Assembly: GCF_932526225.1 (NCBI RefSeq)
Contig: NC_064038.1
Location: 17,783,075 to 17,847,074 of the forward strand
DNA: 64,000 nt
Direction: 5' to 3'
Origin: Nematostella vectensis
Taxonomy: Eukaryota; Cnidaria; Anthozoa; Actiniaria; Edwardsiidae
Shown here: in pieces, positions 26,801 through 32,862 of the stretch
How positions within the stretch are numbered: the first letter of the stretch is position 1
How the letters are laid out: every line of letters begins with the position of its first letter
Position numbers and translations under genes: made by a program
Notes under the pieces: model-generated
Databases searched by the model: none
The model's input: the letters and a program-made list of their open reading frames with translations, nothing else
What the model was told of the DNA's origin: nothing

Positions 26801-27535
26801 GGCATATAATCAATGGCAATTGGTTGACAAATTGTTTGAATAAGTTGAAATTTATTTGCAATCTTAAAGATTTACTCAACAAACATTAATTAATGTGATT
26901 GTAGCAAAGACAAATCCCAAAGCTCATAAAGTGCGGAATCGACTTCGGCATAACATGCATTCACCTATCGCCCTCCACGAAACAAATTGTTCAGATTCCT
27001 ATATTGGCCTTGCAAATCGTAAGCAATTGTCATGACTTAACTCGCTTTACCGGTCTTGGTCTCAATAGATGTGTAAGTTTAATAAAGGTTGACCACGTGA
27101 TGAGAATTGGACATTTTACGTTTAGTCACTAAAGTCGACACGAGAGTTTCAGTTCCGCCAAATGAACTTGAGAATGCGTTGATTCACTAGAGCTAAAAAA
27201 AATACTCCAAAATTTGGCAATCACAGCAGACACAACTCGAGGTCTTGAAATAGATTTATCCTATTATTTGCCTTTACCTCTTGTCTTGGTTTAACAGGCT
27301 CGTCTGCTTTGCCAGCGCTTTCCGACTCGGGGATATTGGTGACATTAACTGAGGCGGCAGCTTTCTCTTCGGGTGTAACATCCTCTTTCACGCTTGCCTC
27401 CTGATCTTTTTTAGCTCCCTCACCGTCTAGACATATTTCGGTAGTATTTCCAAAGTTGGGTTCGTCATCCTCTAGTTGTGTAGTGTCCGCAGAAGGCTCG
27501 TCTTCGAAGAGCGCCGGAGAGTCTTGGTCCGCCAT
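5721..27535 (-). CDS. Sorting nexin SNX1/SNX2 homologue, eight exons, 3' end outside window
   Basis: Retromer/ESCPE-1-type PX-BAR sorting nexin, expected on the cytosolic face of endosomes, where it binds phosphoinositides and tubulates membrane. Coding exons run 27278-27535, 25745-25820, 18692-18735, 15724-15865, 11238-11316, 8008-8083, 6496-6609 and 5721-5814. All have AG acceptors and GT donors, and the phases close (883 coding bases, no stop). Exon 1 is an acidic sorting-nexin N-terminus. Exons 2-6 form the PX domain, with EKVGDGMNAF, the PI3P-binding [10 protein letters not shown] and the proline-rich VPPAPEKS. Exons 7-8 begin the BAR domain ([20 protein letters not shown]). The start at 27533-27535 sits in a good context (aagATGg). 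Introns are swollen by tandem arrays. The remaining BAR exons were not found and should lie beyond position 1. Family assignment is strong; SNX1 against SNX2 is not resolved, since invertebrates often have one gene. Confidence 0.9.
6042..6480. repeat. 30-bp minisatellite copying the exon 7 donor, intron 7
   Basis: About 15 units of 30 bp. In gene sense most contain gatcaggtattgta, repeating the last bases of exon 7 plus its donor (ggatcag, then gtatttt). The first unit lies about 36 bp inside the intron. Unit variants alternate between gtagagagt and gtatagaaat. Confidence 0.93.
6496..6609 (-). CDS. SNX1/2 exon 7 (PX-BAR linker)
   Basis: 114 bp, phase 0 at both ends, encoding 38 residues that begin [19 protein letters not shown] and end in MSESDQ. 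It corresponds to the linker and amphipathic segment before the BAR domain in SNX1/2. Acceptor tttcag, donor gtattt. Confidence 0.9.
6969..7676. mobile_element. MITE-like element in intron 6
   Basis: Terminal inverted similarity: cggttgcacaaagcc near 7038-7053 on the left against ggctttgtgcaaccggcc near 7659-7676 on the right. Several inverted ataaagttatcc/ggataacttat-type motifs occur inside, and a second gcctggataagtcttatcc copy at 6969 may mark the true left edge. No transposase is present. Its sequence style resembles the element at 46943-47760. Edges are approximate. Confidence 0.6.
8008..8083 (-). CDS. SNX1/2 exon 6 (end of PX domain)
   Basis: 76 bp, phase 2 in, phase 0 out. It encodes [20 protein letters not shown] and then LEADE, the conserved C-terminal helix of the SNX1/2 PX domain. 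Acceptor ttggcag; donor gtaggt. Confidence 0.9.
8109..10687. repeat. 48-bp minisatellite, about 54 units, intron 5
   Basis: Units of 48 bp (ggaataatgctgaagggtga, then cgattcatttgggtatggca, then ccctaggg). The array ends only about 25 bp upstream of the exon 6 acceptor. As 48 is divisible by three, reading frames stay open for up to 893 codons on the minus strand and 559 on the plus strand. These are artefacts of periodicity, not genes. A unit missing one g near 9818 shifts frame. The end distal to exon 6 carries ctgcag and ggcccccta variants arranged in a larger repeated block. Confidence 0.95.
10688..11237. other. Intron 5 spacer, nothing recognised
   Basis: AT-rich unique DNA between the 48-bp array and exon 5. 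No repeat or gene signal was seen. Confidence 0.5.
11238..11316 (-). CDS. SNX1/2 exon 5 (PX domain)
   Basis: 79 bp, phase 1 in, phase 2 out. It encodes [20 protein letters not shown] followed by RRAVLE, as in the SNX1/2 PX domain after the VPPAPEKS loop. Acceptor ttaccag; donor gtgagt. Confidence 0.9.
11491..15540. repeat. 24-bp satellite array, about 4 kb, intron 4
   Basis: About 168 units of caccaacatgcccaatcaca plus tgta, with occasional 27-bp units carrying an extra tta. All unit lengths are multiples of three. Because of this the plus strand is open in two frames (about 1,371 and 1,385 codons) and the minus strand in one (1,375 codons). These are not proteins I would accept: they lie in an intron and consist only of the repeat. 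Variant runs recur (for example a tattataccaac triplet near 12400, 12905 and 14385), showing block duplications. Confidence 0.95.
15565..15723. repeat. Three 53-bp units abutting the exon 4 donor
   Basis: Exactly three units (15565-15617, 15618-15670, 15671-15723). In gene sense each starts with a GTAWRTAGCA sequence and contains catttacag in the middle. The unit nearest exon 4 starts at the first intron base, so its GT is the true donor. The other two are near copies of the same donor region. Confidence 0.93.
15724..15865 (-). CDS. SNX1/2 exon 4 (PX core, phosphoinositide site)
   Basis: 142 bp, phase 0 in, phase 1 out. It carries [16 protein letters not shown], with the RRFSDF signature whose first Arg contacts the PI3P phosphate, and then the membrane loop [11 protein letters not shown]. 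Acceptor ttcag, donor gtatgt. Confidence 0.93.
15866..17026. other. Intron 3, mostly unassigned
   Basis: AT-rich unique DNA. One imperfect two-copy tandem repeat of about 56 bp lies near 16836-16950 (gagccacttgaattctg, then gagtggctttactctcaat). No exon or RNA gene was recognised. Confidence 0.5.
17027..18600. repeat. 35-bp minisatellite, about 45 units, intron 3
   Basis: Units gaaaggtttgggggttccta plus cagtagggcaccata, with cagta/cggta alternation and several short units lacking cagta. The array ends about 90 bp from exon 3. Confidence 0.95.
18692..18735 (-). CDS. SNX1/2 exon 3 (44-bp micro-exon, PX domain)
   Basis: 44 bp, phase 1 in, phase 0 out. It encodes [15 protein letters not shown] when joined to exon 2, the highly conserved start of the SNX1/2 PX fold. 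Acceptor ttctag; donor gtaagc. Confidence 0.9.
18833..20112. repeat. 36-bp minisatellite, about 35 units, intron 2
   Basis: Units agtataacatggtcataaat plus acagtccagtgcacaa, with tcata/ttata, gtcca/gccca and aagag/aatag variants arranged in larger repeated blocks. It lies just upstream (gene sense) of exon 3. Confidence 0.95.
20113..20769. other. Intron 2 spacer with a short inverted-repeat remnant
   Basis: AT-rich. Near 20466-20506 cctattatgggacagtg and cctattatcagacactc resemble the termini of the MITE-like element at 24803-25270. Otherwise nothing was recognised. Confidence 0.45.
20770..20838 (-). tRNA. tRNA-like sequence or pseudogene
   Basis: On the minus strand there is a box-A-like ttagtctagcgttg, then a perfect-looking box B gggttcgattccc, and a run of T directly after the acceptor-like end (Pol III terminator). 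Length (about 70 bp) and order suit a tRNA or a tRNA-derived SINE head. I could not fold a clean anticodon arm by eye, so a pseudogene or SINE fragment is as likely as a working tRNA. Confidence 0.4.
21780..23130. repeat. Diverged tandem duplication of about 700 bp, intron 2
   Basis: Two old copies, about 21800-22440 and 22490-23130. They share ordered landmarks: aagttccatta, caaagat.gaatat, a caaa.c..ttcattgat/aat.tat block, gactaaaaaataatcgacag against gcataaaaatagtcaacag, and ccctttcccattatctt. No coding potential is apparent. The origin is unknown and could be an old non-autonomous element. Confidence 0.6.
23131..24799. other. Intron 2, unassigned
   Basis: Mostly AT-rich. A GC-rich island near 24300-24470 contains the palindrome-like tacgcgcgcggcc tgtggccgcgcgcgg. 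No exon was recognised. Confidence 0.4.
24803..25270. mobile_element. MITE-like element, CCCTATTATCGGACAGC termini
   Basis: ccctattatcggacagc at about 24809 is mirrored by gctgtccgataatagggc near 25049, followed by two further inverted copies (ccgataatagggc near 25075 and gtccgataaaagg near 25250). The ends look nested or rearranged. There is no transposase. Similar termini occur at 20466-20506. Confidence 0.55.
25276..25744. other. Intron 2, unassigned
   Basis: AT-rich unique DNA before exon 2. Nothing was recognised. Confidence 0.4.
25745..25820 (-). CDS. SNX1/2 exon 2 (acidic linker to PX)
   Basis: 76 bp, phase 0 in, phase 1 out. It encodes [20 protein letters not shown] followed by DPEKV, an acidic stretch leading into the first PX strand. 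Acceptor ttcatag; donor gtaggt. Confidence 0.88.
25821..27277. other. Intron 1, with a short 20-bp tandem repeat
   Basis: AT-rich intron. At 26380-26458 there are about four copies of catgccagtccgcgggtca. No other repeat or gene was recognised. Confidence 0.6.
27278..27535 (-). CDS. SNX1/2 exon 1 (N-terminus, start codon)
   Basis: 258 bp, 86 codons, phase 0 out (donor gtaaag). It starts [14 protein letters not shown] and is acidic and low-complexity, as in the sorting-nexin N-terminal region. An in-frame ATG ten codons upstream (27563-27565) exists, but the 27535 ATG has the better context and the expected MAD start. Confidence 0.8.
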
Positions 27536-28528
27536 CTTGCTTTGCTCCTGGTACCACAAGGTCACGTGAACGCAGCCCGAAAAGGACCACGGGAGCTCAA
27601 GAAGGAGCTTCTACATGCGCAAAAAAACAAGAAACCTTGGGGGAATATTGCCGTTTAATAAGCTTTATGGAAACACCTTGTCTATTTAGTCATCTAATGT
27701 ACGTGTGTACGGTAAGGGGTTGAGTTGGACTTGTATTTATAGATTTTTATGAAAATAAATTTAGCCAATGCATCTTTTTGTTACAAATTGTGTCAGTTTC
27801 GCGAAATCGCGAAAATAAAGTGATCTGGTTTTTACGAAAATAGTAAAATCGCGAAAATAATCGCCATCCCAAAAATCGCGAAATTTTGACGTCGCGAAAA
27901 TTAGGTGTAATAAGGTAGTTCCTTATTCCTAATTTCCTAGTTCCTAGTTCCTGATTCCTCAGTTTCTAATCGGGGCAGGGGGATCATGGGAAATTCTAAG
28001 ATGATAAAAACGTGACCACATTTCGCATCTCCCTTGACACATACTAGACACCTGCCAAGTTTGGTTGTCAAACGATGTTATGTTTTCTTCGGACGGACGG
28101 ACGGACGGACGGACATCTTCCCTGCTAGAAGAGCTTTTTCCTGTTTGTTTTTATCAGTTCACTTATCCGTGTCACGACTTCGCGTGGTGGACAAACGAGT
28201 ACGCACTGTGGACACAAACAAACGAGAACGCGAAAGAACAGAGACGCGATACGGATAAGTGAACTGATAGAAACAAACAGGAAAAAGCGCTGCTAGCAGG
28301 GTAACAGACATCACGTCACGAAAACTCGAGTCGATATGGTTTATACGACTTTTTCTTAGGTGGCTCTTTTGCAAAGTTGCAAAGAGTTTTCCTGCAACGA
28401 TTCCAGGAAGAATTCGCTGAAAAAGCGAGAGAAACTGGTTGACTCAAAAGCCCGCCACGGCAGTGAGAGCAAAGGCGATTGATGCCCTTCTTCATCAGTC
28501 GAACGACTGATTGCAACTCGTATCTAGG
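27536..28528. promoter_or_regulatory. SNX promoter region, possibly bidirectional
   Basis: About 1 kb between the SNX start codon and a possible divergent first exon. It contains repeated cgcgaaaat/tcgcgaaa motifs (27795-27900), a (ggac)n run near 28094 and a long hairpin at 28115-28303. No TATA box was identified. Bidirectional use is an inference from layout. Confidence 0.35.
28115..28303. repeat. Long inverted repeat (about 52-bp arms, about 75-bp loop)
   Basis: ccctgctagaagagcttttt and then cctgtttgtttttatcagtt on the left are mirrored by ctgatagaaacaaacaggaa and then aaagcgctgctagcaggg on the right. It could fold into a strong hairpin. It is probably a MITE remnant. Confidence 0.75.
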
Positions 28529-28570
28529 ATGTCCACCCTTTACTCTATCACGCAGTACCTCAAATACAAG
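28529..28570 (+). CDS. Possible first coding exon of a divergent gene
   Basis: ATG followed by 13 more codons (MSTLYSITQYLKYK) and then a good donor, aag/gtatgttg. It sits about 1 kb from the divergent SNX start and directly upstream of virus-like element 1, which would then lie in its first intron. I do not recognise the protein, and no second exon was found in the window. The call rests only on the start/donor pair. Confidence 0.3.
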
Positions 28571-28959
28571 GTATGTTGATTTTAAGGATACTCATTTTCG
28601 CTTGACATGCTAAACTTTGCATGGCCCGTTATGCTGTATGCATCAAAGCCCGTCAAAACTACTCTAGACCGAAATCTTTATAAATCTTGCTATGGAAATA
28701 TATAATCGTCTTGGGCAAGGCTGATATAAATTCGTGTTTACAAACAGAAAATACGTATACGGGGGGGGGGGATGGGGACTTTCATAGACACCGAAACACC
28801 CCTCCAGGCCTCCCAGCCCCATTTTAGGCTTGGGAGGTGCGCTGGGCCCCTCCGCTGGGCCCCTCCCGTTTCAGGTTTGAGAGGTGCGGATCGCCCCTCC
28901 GAGCCCCCCAGCCCCATTTCAGGCTTGGGAGGTGCGCCGCGCCCCTCTGAGCCCCCCAG

Positions 28960-29206
28960 CCCCGCCCCATGCAGATGAGGCCCCGCGTAGATTAATAATT
29001 GCTAATTATCAATCTATGTCGGGACCACTTGGCGTAGATAAATTATTGGCAATTACTAATCTACGTCGGGACCACTTCGCGTAGATAAATAATTAGCAAT
29101 GGTTAGCAATCATTAATCTACGGCGGGACTGGGGCTACATGTATGCGCGCGCGCATAGAAACGAGTGGGAACCTTGCAATTAGACCCCCGTCTGTCCTGT
29201 AGTATA
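28960..29206. repeat. Element 1 left inverted arm
   Basis: Reverse complement of 39613-39845, with a short extra gcgcgcgc stretch at 29145-29154. It contains three head-to-tail subrepeats, each itself an imperfect hairpin (cgcgtagataaataattagc, then gattaatctacgtcgggacc), which could be terminal signals for replication or integration. Confidence 0.9.
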
Positions 29207-29368
29207 TATATATAAGTATACGTATATATACACATGTGCATAGCATTGGGTTGGGCAGCCACCCTACGGAGCGCGGAAAACGAGGAGGGCCGCCAACCTA
29301 CGGGGTGTGGAATAACCGTTTTTCGGCCGTAAATTCAAAGCCGCTAGCGTGGCGTTTAAACCTGAGCT

Positions 29369-30052
29369 TTACTCGAACACCTCGCTCCCGAACTCCTCGC
29401 GAATTTCTCGCAGTCTCTTTTTCATCTTTTCGCGCGTTTCCAGGGAGGGCCCTTTCCTGCTTTTTTTCTCACGCGATGCGAGGCCGTGCCGACCTCTGAT
29501 AGTGGCCTTGAACGCGTAGTATCTCTCTTGTTCCCGAAGTATTAGCCGAAACTCTTCGTCTGAGATATGCCCGTCTTGCAGAGCCTTAGAGACCAGCTCG
29601 CTGATCGAGTTTTTCTTACTCTCCGCTAAAACCATCGTGTCTTCATGTTTAGCCACCTTGCTCGTAAGACCCCTAGAGACTACCCCCGCGCCTGCGCCCA
29701 CGACACCGACCAGCCCAGCGACCCCTGCCAGCGTACCGCCGGTCAGAACCCCTATCCCACTCAAAGAGACCCCTACCTCGGCGCTGGAAAGCGCCCCTGC
29801 AGCGATGCCGGATGCCACAGACACAGCATGGGAAACGGCAAAGGCGCGCTTATCCTTTTTCCGCACCTGTCGATGATGCGTTATCTCGTTGTCTAGAACC
29901 GCCTGAGTGTCACATATTTTCTGGAGTCGGAAGCTTTGCACGTCGCCGCCGACGCTTGCTGGAACGGCAGGCGTCATGTGCGTACCCTTCGGGGGGCAAA
30001 CACTGGGAAGCGAGGGGTATATGGCACCACTGCTAACGTCGCTGTTCGCCAT
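29369..30052 (-). CDS. Element 1 hydrophobic protein, 227 aa, function unknown
   Basis: Complete open frame. The N-terminal third is polar. Residues about 75-125 are Gly/Ala/Val-rich (SGIAAGALSSAEVGVSLSGI, then GVLTGGTLAGVAGLVGVVGA) and could form one or two membrane or fusion-like segments. The C-terminal third is charged, with an EF-hand-like or HTH-like acidic helix (ISDEEFRLILREQERYY) and a basic tail. I recall similar proteins from cnidarian genomes but know no function. A virion membrane or minor capsid protein is plausible, given its place in the morphogenesis half. Any homologue in element 2 would be beyond 64000. Confidence 0.6.
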   Translation of the reverse strand: MANSDVSSGAIYPSLPSVCPPKGTHMTPAVPASVGGDVQSFRLQKICDTQAVLDNEITHHRQVRKKDKRAFAVSHAVSVASGIAAGALSSAEVGVSLSGIGVLTGGTLAGVAGLVGVVGAGAGVVSRGLTSKVAKHEDTMVLAESKKNSISELVSKALQDGHISDEEFRLILREQERYYAFKATIRGRHGLASREKKSRKGPSLETREKMKKRLREIREEFGSEVFE

Positions 30053-30140
30053 GTCTGTTACGTCGGAGCTAGGTTAGCTCTAATACCAGGCGAACAGGCT
30101 TGCCCTTAAAGTCCACCCGTCTGCCGTAGTTATCCCTTAT

Positions 30141-30849
30141 CTATATTTGGATACTCGAAACAAACTCAGAGGAAGATGCTGCGACACAAACGGGGGCGTC
30201 GGGTCCATAGACGACTTTCTCGTGCGGCCTCCCGCGGGTTTCTAGGCAAGCGAGAACGTTTGATGGCTCGCCTAAGGAGAGGCATTGCGTGCGATGTACG
30301 ATACCGCAGCAGATGTAGAGGGCCTCTATTTTCGGCAAGGCCACCTTAAGTGCCCCCCCCCAAGGGGAGTGCGAGGCCCCGCTCCCCCAACTGATCGTCT
30401 TTAGCCTCCAGGCCAAATTGTGCGCAAAGCTCGGCATTCAGGAACGCAACGCCATTGGACATGAGCGCGATCTTCCCGGTGAGGGGATTCAGCTCTGCGG
30501 TCAGAATCTCGCTTTCAGCGCGGTTGATCGTTTCCACGATGGACTCGGCCGTGTGGTGCCCGGCTGGCAGAGTAGCGATGGGCGGGAGGGCGGCTATAGT
30601 CGTTATCTGATGCTCCCGCTCGAGATTATACCAGCTGTTAAACAGCGAGCACTGCCGGAGCGCCACGAAGCGTGGGCGCCTTATCGGCCACTCGAAGAAG
30701 AGCGTCTGTCCGCCTTCGTGTTTAACAGGACTGAGCATGGATTGGGAAGGCTGGAGGATGCTGAACGAGGAGGCGATTCCCCGGAGGGAGGTGGAAGAGA
30801 CGAAGAAGAAGGCAACTGCGGCGGGAGCCTCTATAGCCAAGTCAAACAC
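30141..30849 (-). pseudogene. Minor-capsid-like protein, frameshifted
   Basis: Two overlapping frames form one gene. Codons from 30849 give FEWPIRRPRF and LFNSWYNLE; after the shift, codons down to 30141 give LYICCGIVHRTQCLSLGEPS and RPHEKVVYGPD. The change of frame falls at a run of nine C at 30353-30361. The overall pattern (short strands, a conserved P-rich centre, a C-terminal jelly-roll-like half) recalls a minor capsid or penton protein often found beside this capsid type. That is inference from recall, not a demonstrated match. The first 30 or so codons are weakly supported, and the start may lie downstream of 30849. Confidence 0.5.
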
Positions 30850-30911
30850 GCAAATCCCGCTTTCGAGCGTCTATGTATAGAGTTCGGCTTGCCGCGTAAG
30901 CCGTACTTCCG

Positions 30912-32522
30912 ATGGTAAGGCGGGCGGAACCACGGGCTAGGCGATGTGTTTGTTTTCTACCCGGGGGAGTGGTATCGCAACGTCCACGTGATCCGTGGCT
31001 ACGACACGGCGGCGGACGAGTAACCGAGCCACCTAATCTGTTTAGCGACGAAGGTGGGACGTACAATAGTGGGAAGCAGGTGGGTTTCATACGCAACGAC
31101 GACCACGGGGGCGTGCAATATAGCTGGTTTGCGCCTCCCAAAGGTGAGGGGCTGACAAAAGCAGGGCTAAGAAGACTCGATCGCTCGGTCGAGGCGTTCG
31201 TCTACGCAGTGCTTAGCGCGCAGGTAAACGTCCGTTCCTCTATCGCGGGGGCCGGTGGGCCAGCCATGGAGGCGCAAGCGGAGTTCACGAAGCTGCTTGA
31301 AGACGCGATCATAGAAAACGACATTGCTCAAAGCGTGCAAAGGTACCAGTTAGCCATGCAGGAGGCCAAGGTGAGACTGAGTCTTGCGGTCGCACCAGGA
31401 GTGTGGCTGATGCCGAGCGATATGGTGATAAACACGCCAAGCGTCGTGGGCTACAACAATAAACTGCAGAAAGCCACAGACTCCATGACGCCCGGCGCAA
31501 ACGCGATCAACACCGAGACGAAGCCAGTCGGTGCTCATAACATGGCCGGTGGGCATCCTAGGGTGCAACAGGTGACTGATCCGAGGATCGACCGCGTGCC
31601 GTTCCGGCGGCGATGCAAGGCTTTCGCACCTGCGAAAGTGCACGCAGAGGGCGCGGCGCCTGCCCCCTCTTCGCGTATGCATGCTGCGCATAGCATGACT
31701 GCCGCAGGAACGGCAAGCGCACCCGGAACTGAGCGAAAAAAGTGGCCACACCGCCCTCAAGGCGGGGTTGTCGGCACTCGCCGTGGCCGCGGCGTATCAC
31801 TTGTTCCGAAGATTGCCTGCATTCGACGAACCAAGAACGCTGCTACGGCTAGAATGAGCAGCCACGCATTTTCGCCAAGGAATTTCACCGCTTCTCCTGC
31901 AGCCTTGAACACGAAGTTCGCGATGCTGCCTACTAGCCAAGGGAGAAGCTCGCCTAGCTTTTTCCCGATAGCCTTAAGCCCGTTGCCGACTCCTCTGGCC
32001 GAGGAGAGCGACTTGCCGAGCGACGTCACAATGGCCGCGATCGTCGTCGCTACGGCCAGCCCGATAGCGGTGGCGGTAAAGCCGTACTTTTTGAAGATGG
32101 CTTTGATGCGCTCTCTGAGCGGCTTTCGGTTCTCGAGCTCTCGGTTTCCGCGTTCTAGTTCGCCGATCTCGGATAGCCTCTCCTCGTTGCGCTCACGGAC
32201 CTCTTGGCGGCGACTCTCTGACTTGTTAGGGTCGTCGATGGTCTCCCTGTCTGTGGCTACCACCCCTTGCAGCTCTTGGACTCGTTCTGTGTTCTCCTGG
32301 ATGACCGCGTCTATCTCTGCCACGGACCCCATCGCCAGCTTGAAGCCTTTCAGCTTTGCAACGTCCTGTCGAACGCCCCCGTTCGCATTGAACAGCTGTC
32401 TTGGTTTAGTCCAACCTCCTTTGTTGAGGTTGCGAAGTTGTATTAGCGTCTTTCCCCTCCGGTCTGACTGGAACCGTATCAGATTCTCGTTAAGGTCTGG
32501 GTATTTCTTCCTGAGGGACTAG
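30912..32522 (+). CDS. Element 1 unknown protein; only first 230 codons credible
   Basis: The frame stays open for 536 codons, but the distal half (after about 31757) is antisense to the coiled-coil membrane protein gene and reads as low-quality sequence. The credible part, about 31020-31600, has a normal composition (GKQVGFIRNDDHGGVQYSWF; then an alpha-helical ENDIAQSVQRYQLAMQEAKV; then VINTPSVVGYNNKLQKA). No family is recognised. The true stop was probably lost by an indel near 31570-31720, where a GC-rich palindromic repeat (31671-31720) sits. The first 35 codons, before NLFSDEGG, are Arg/Pro-rich and may not be coding. Confidence 0.45.
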   Translation: MVRRAEPRARRCVCFLPGGVVSQRPRDPWLRHGGGRVTEPPNLFSDEGGTYNSGKQVGFIRNDDHGGVQYSWFAPPKGEGLTKAGLRRLDRSVEAFVYAVLSAQVNVRSSIAGAGGPAMEAQAEFTKLLEDAIIENDIAQSVQRYQLAMQEAKVRLSLAVAPGVWLMPSDMVINTPSVVGYNNKLQKATDSMTPGANAINTETKPVGAHNMAGGHPRVQQVTDPRIDRVPFRRRCKAFAPAKVHAEGAAPAPSSRMHAAHSMTAAGTASAPGTERKKWPHRPQGGVVGTRRGRGVSLVPKIACIRRTKNAATARMSSHAFSPRNFTASPAALNTKFAMLPTSQGRSSPSFFPIALSPLPTPLAEESDLPSDVTMAAIVVATASPIAVAVKPYFLKMALMRSLSGFRFSSSRFPRSSSPISDSLSSLRSRTSWRRLSDLLGSSMVSLSVATTPCSSWTRSVFSWMTASISATDPIASLKPFSFATSCRTPPFALNSCLGLVQPPLLRLRSCISVFPLRSDWNRIRFSLRSGYFFLRD

Positions 32523-32734
32523 AGACCGAGTCTTGTCGCTGCACCCTCTGTGGTGAACGAGGTTTCGGCGGTCGTTTGCGTCCGGCCCCCCCGCGATGAC
32601 GTGCTCGTCATTGGGATCGACTCCCAATCGTCGGGGTCAAACGGGATAAGGGGCGTCGTCTCGTCGTCCCCCGCTCCGCGATCGCGGACGCACTCGGCAA
32701 GGTATCGTCAATGTCAACGTCAACATCATCCATG
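31757..32734 (-). pseudogene. Coiled-coil membrane protein, element 1 copy, broken
   Basis: Counterpart of the element 2 gene at 63157. From the ATG at 32732-32734 the frame is disturbed by a one-base deletion near 32688 and a divergent segment near 32580, then reaches an in-frame TAG (32519-32521) where element 2 has a sense codon. The last 191 codons (from 32332) are open. They hold a Glu/Arg-rich coiled coil (SRRQEVRERNEERLSEIGEL), a basic linker (RERIKAIFKKYGF), a first hydrophobic segment (ATAIGLAVATTIAAIVTSLG), then GVGNGLKAIGKKLGELLPW and a C-terminal hydrophobic segment (AWLLILAVAAFLV). This looks like a viral membrane-active or virion membrane protein. The function is not known. Confidence 0.7.
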
Positions 32735-32862
32735 ATGCGTGCGCATAGCCCATGCTACGCTATATTAGACATGTCTAACAGTCCGCACCATAGCCACGTG
32801 GCTTCGTACTTTATCTATATATATAATATATACATAATATATATATAATATACGTAATAAGA
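32735..32862. promoter_or_regulatory. Divergent promoter region of element 1
   Basis: 128 bp between the membrane protein and capsid genes, which point away from each other. It holds the perfect palindrome ttagacatgtctaa (32765-32778), which is also present in element 2, then a cacgtg E-box and a long TATA-rich stretch (32812-32855) upstream of the capsid start. Confidence 0.6.
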
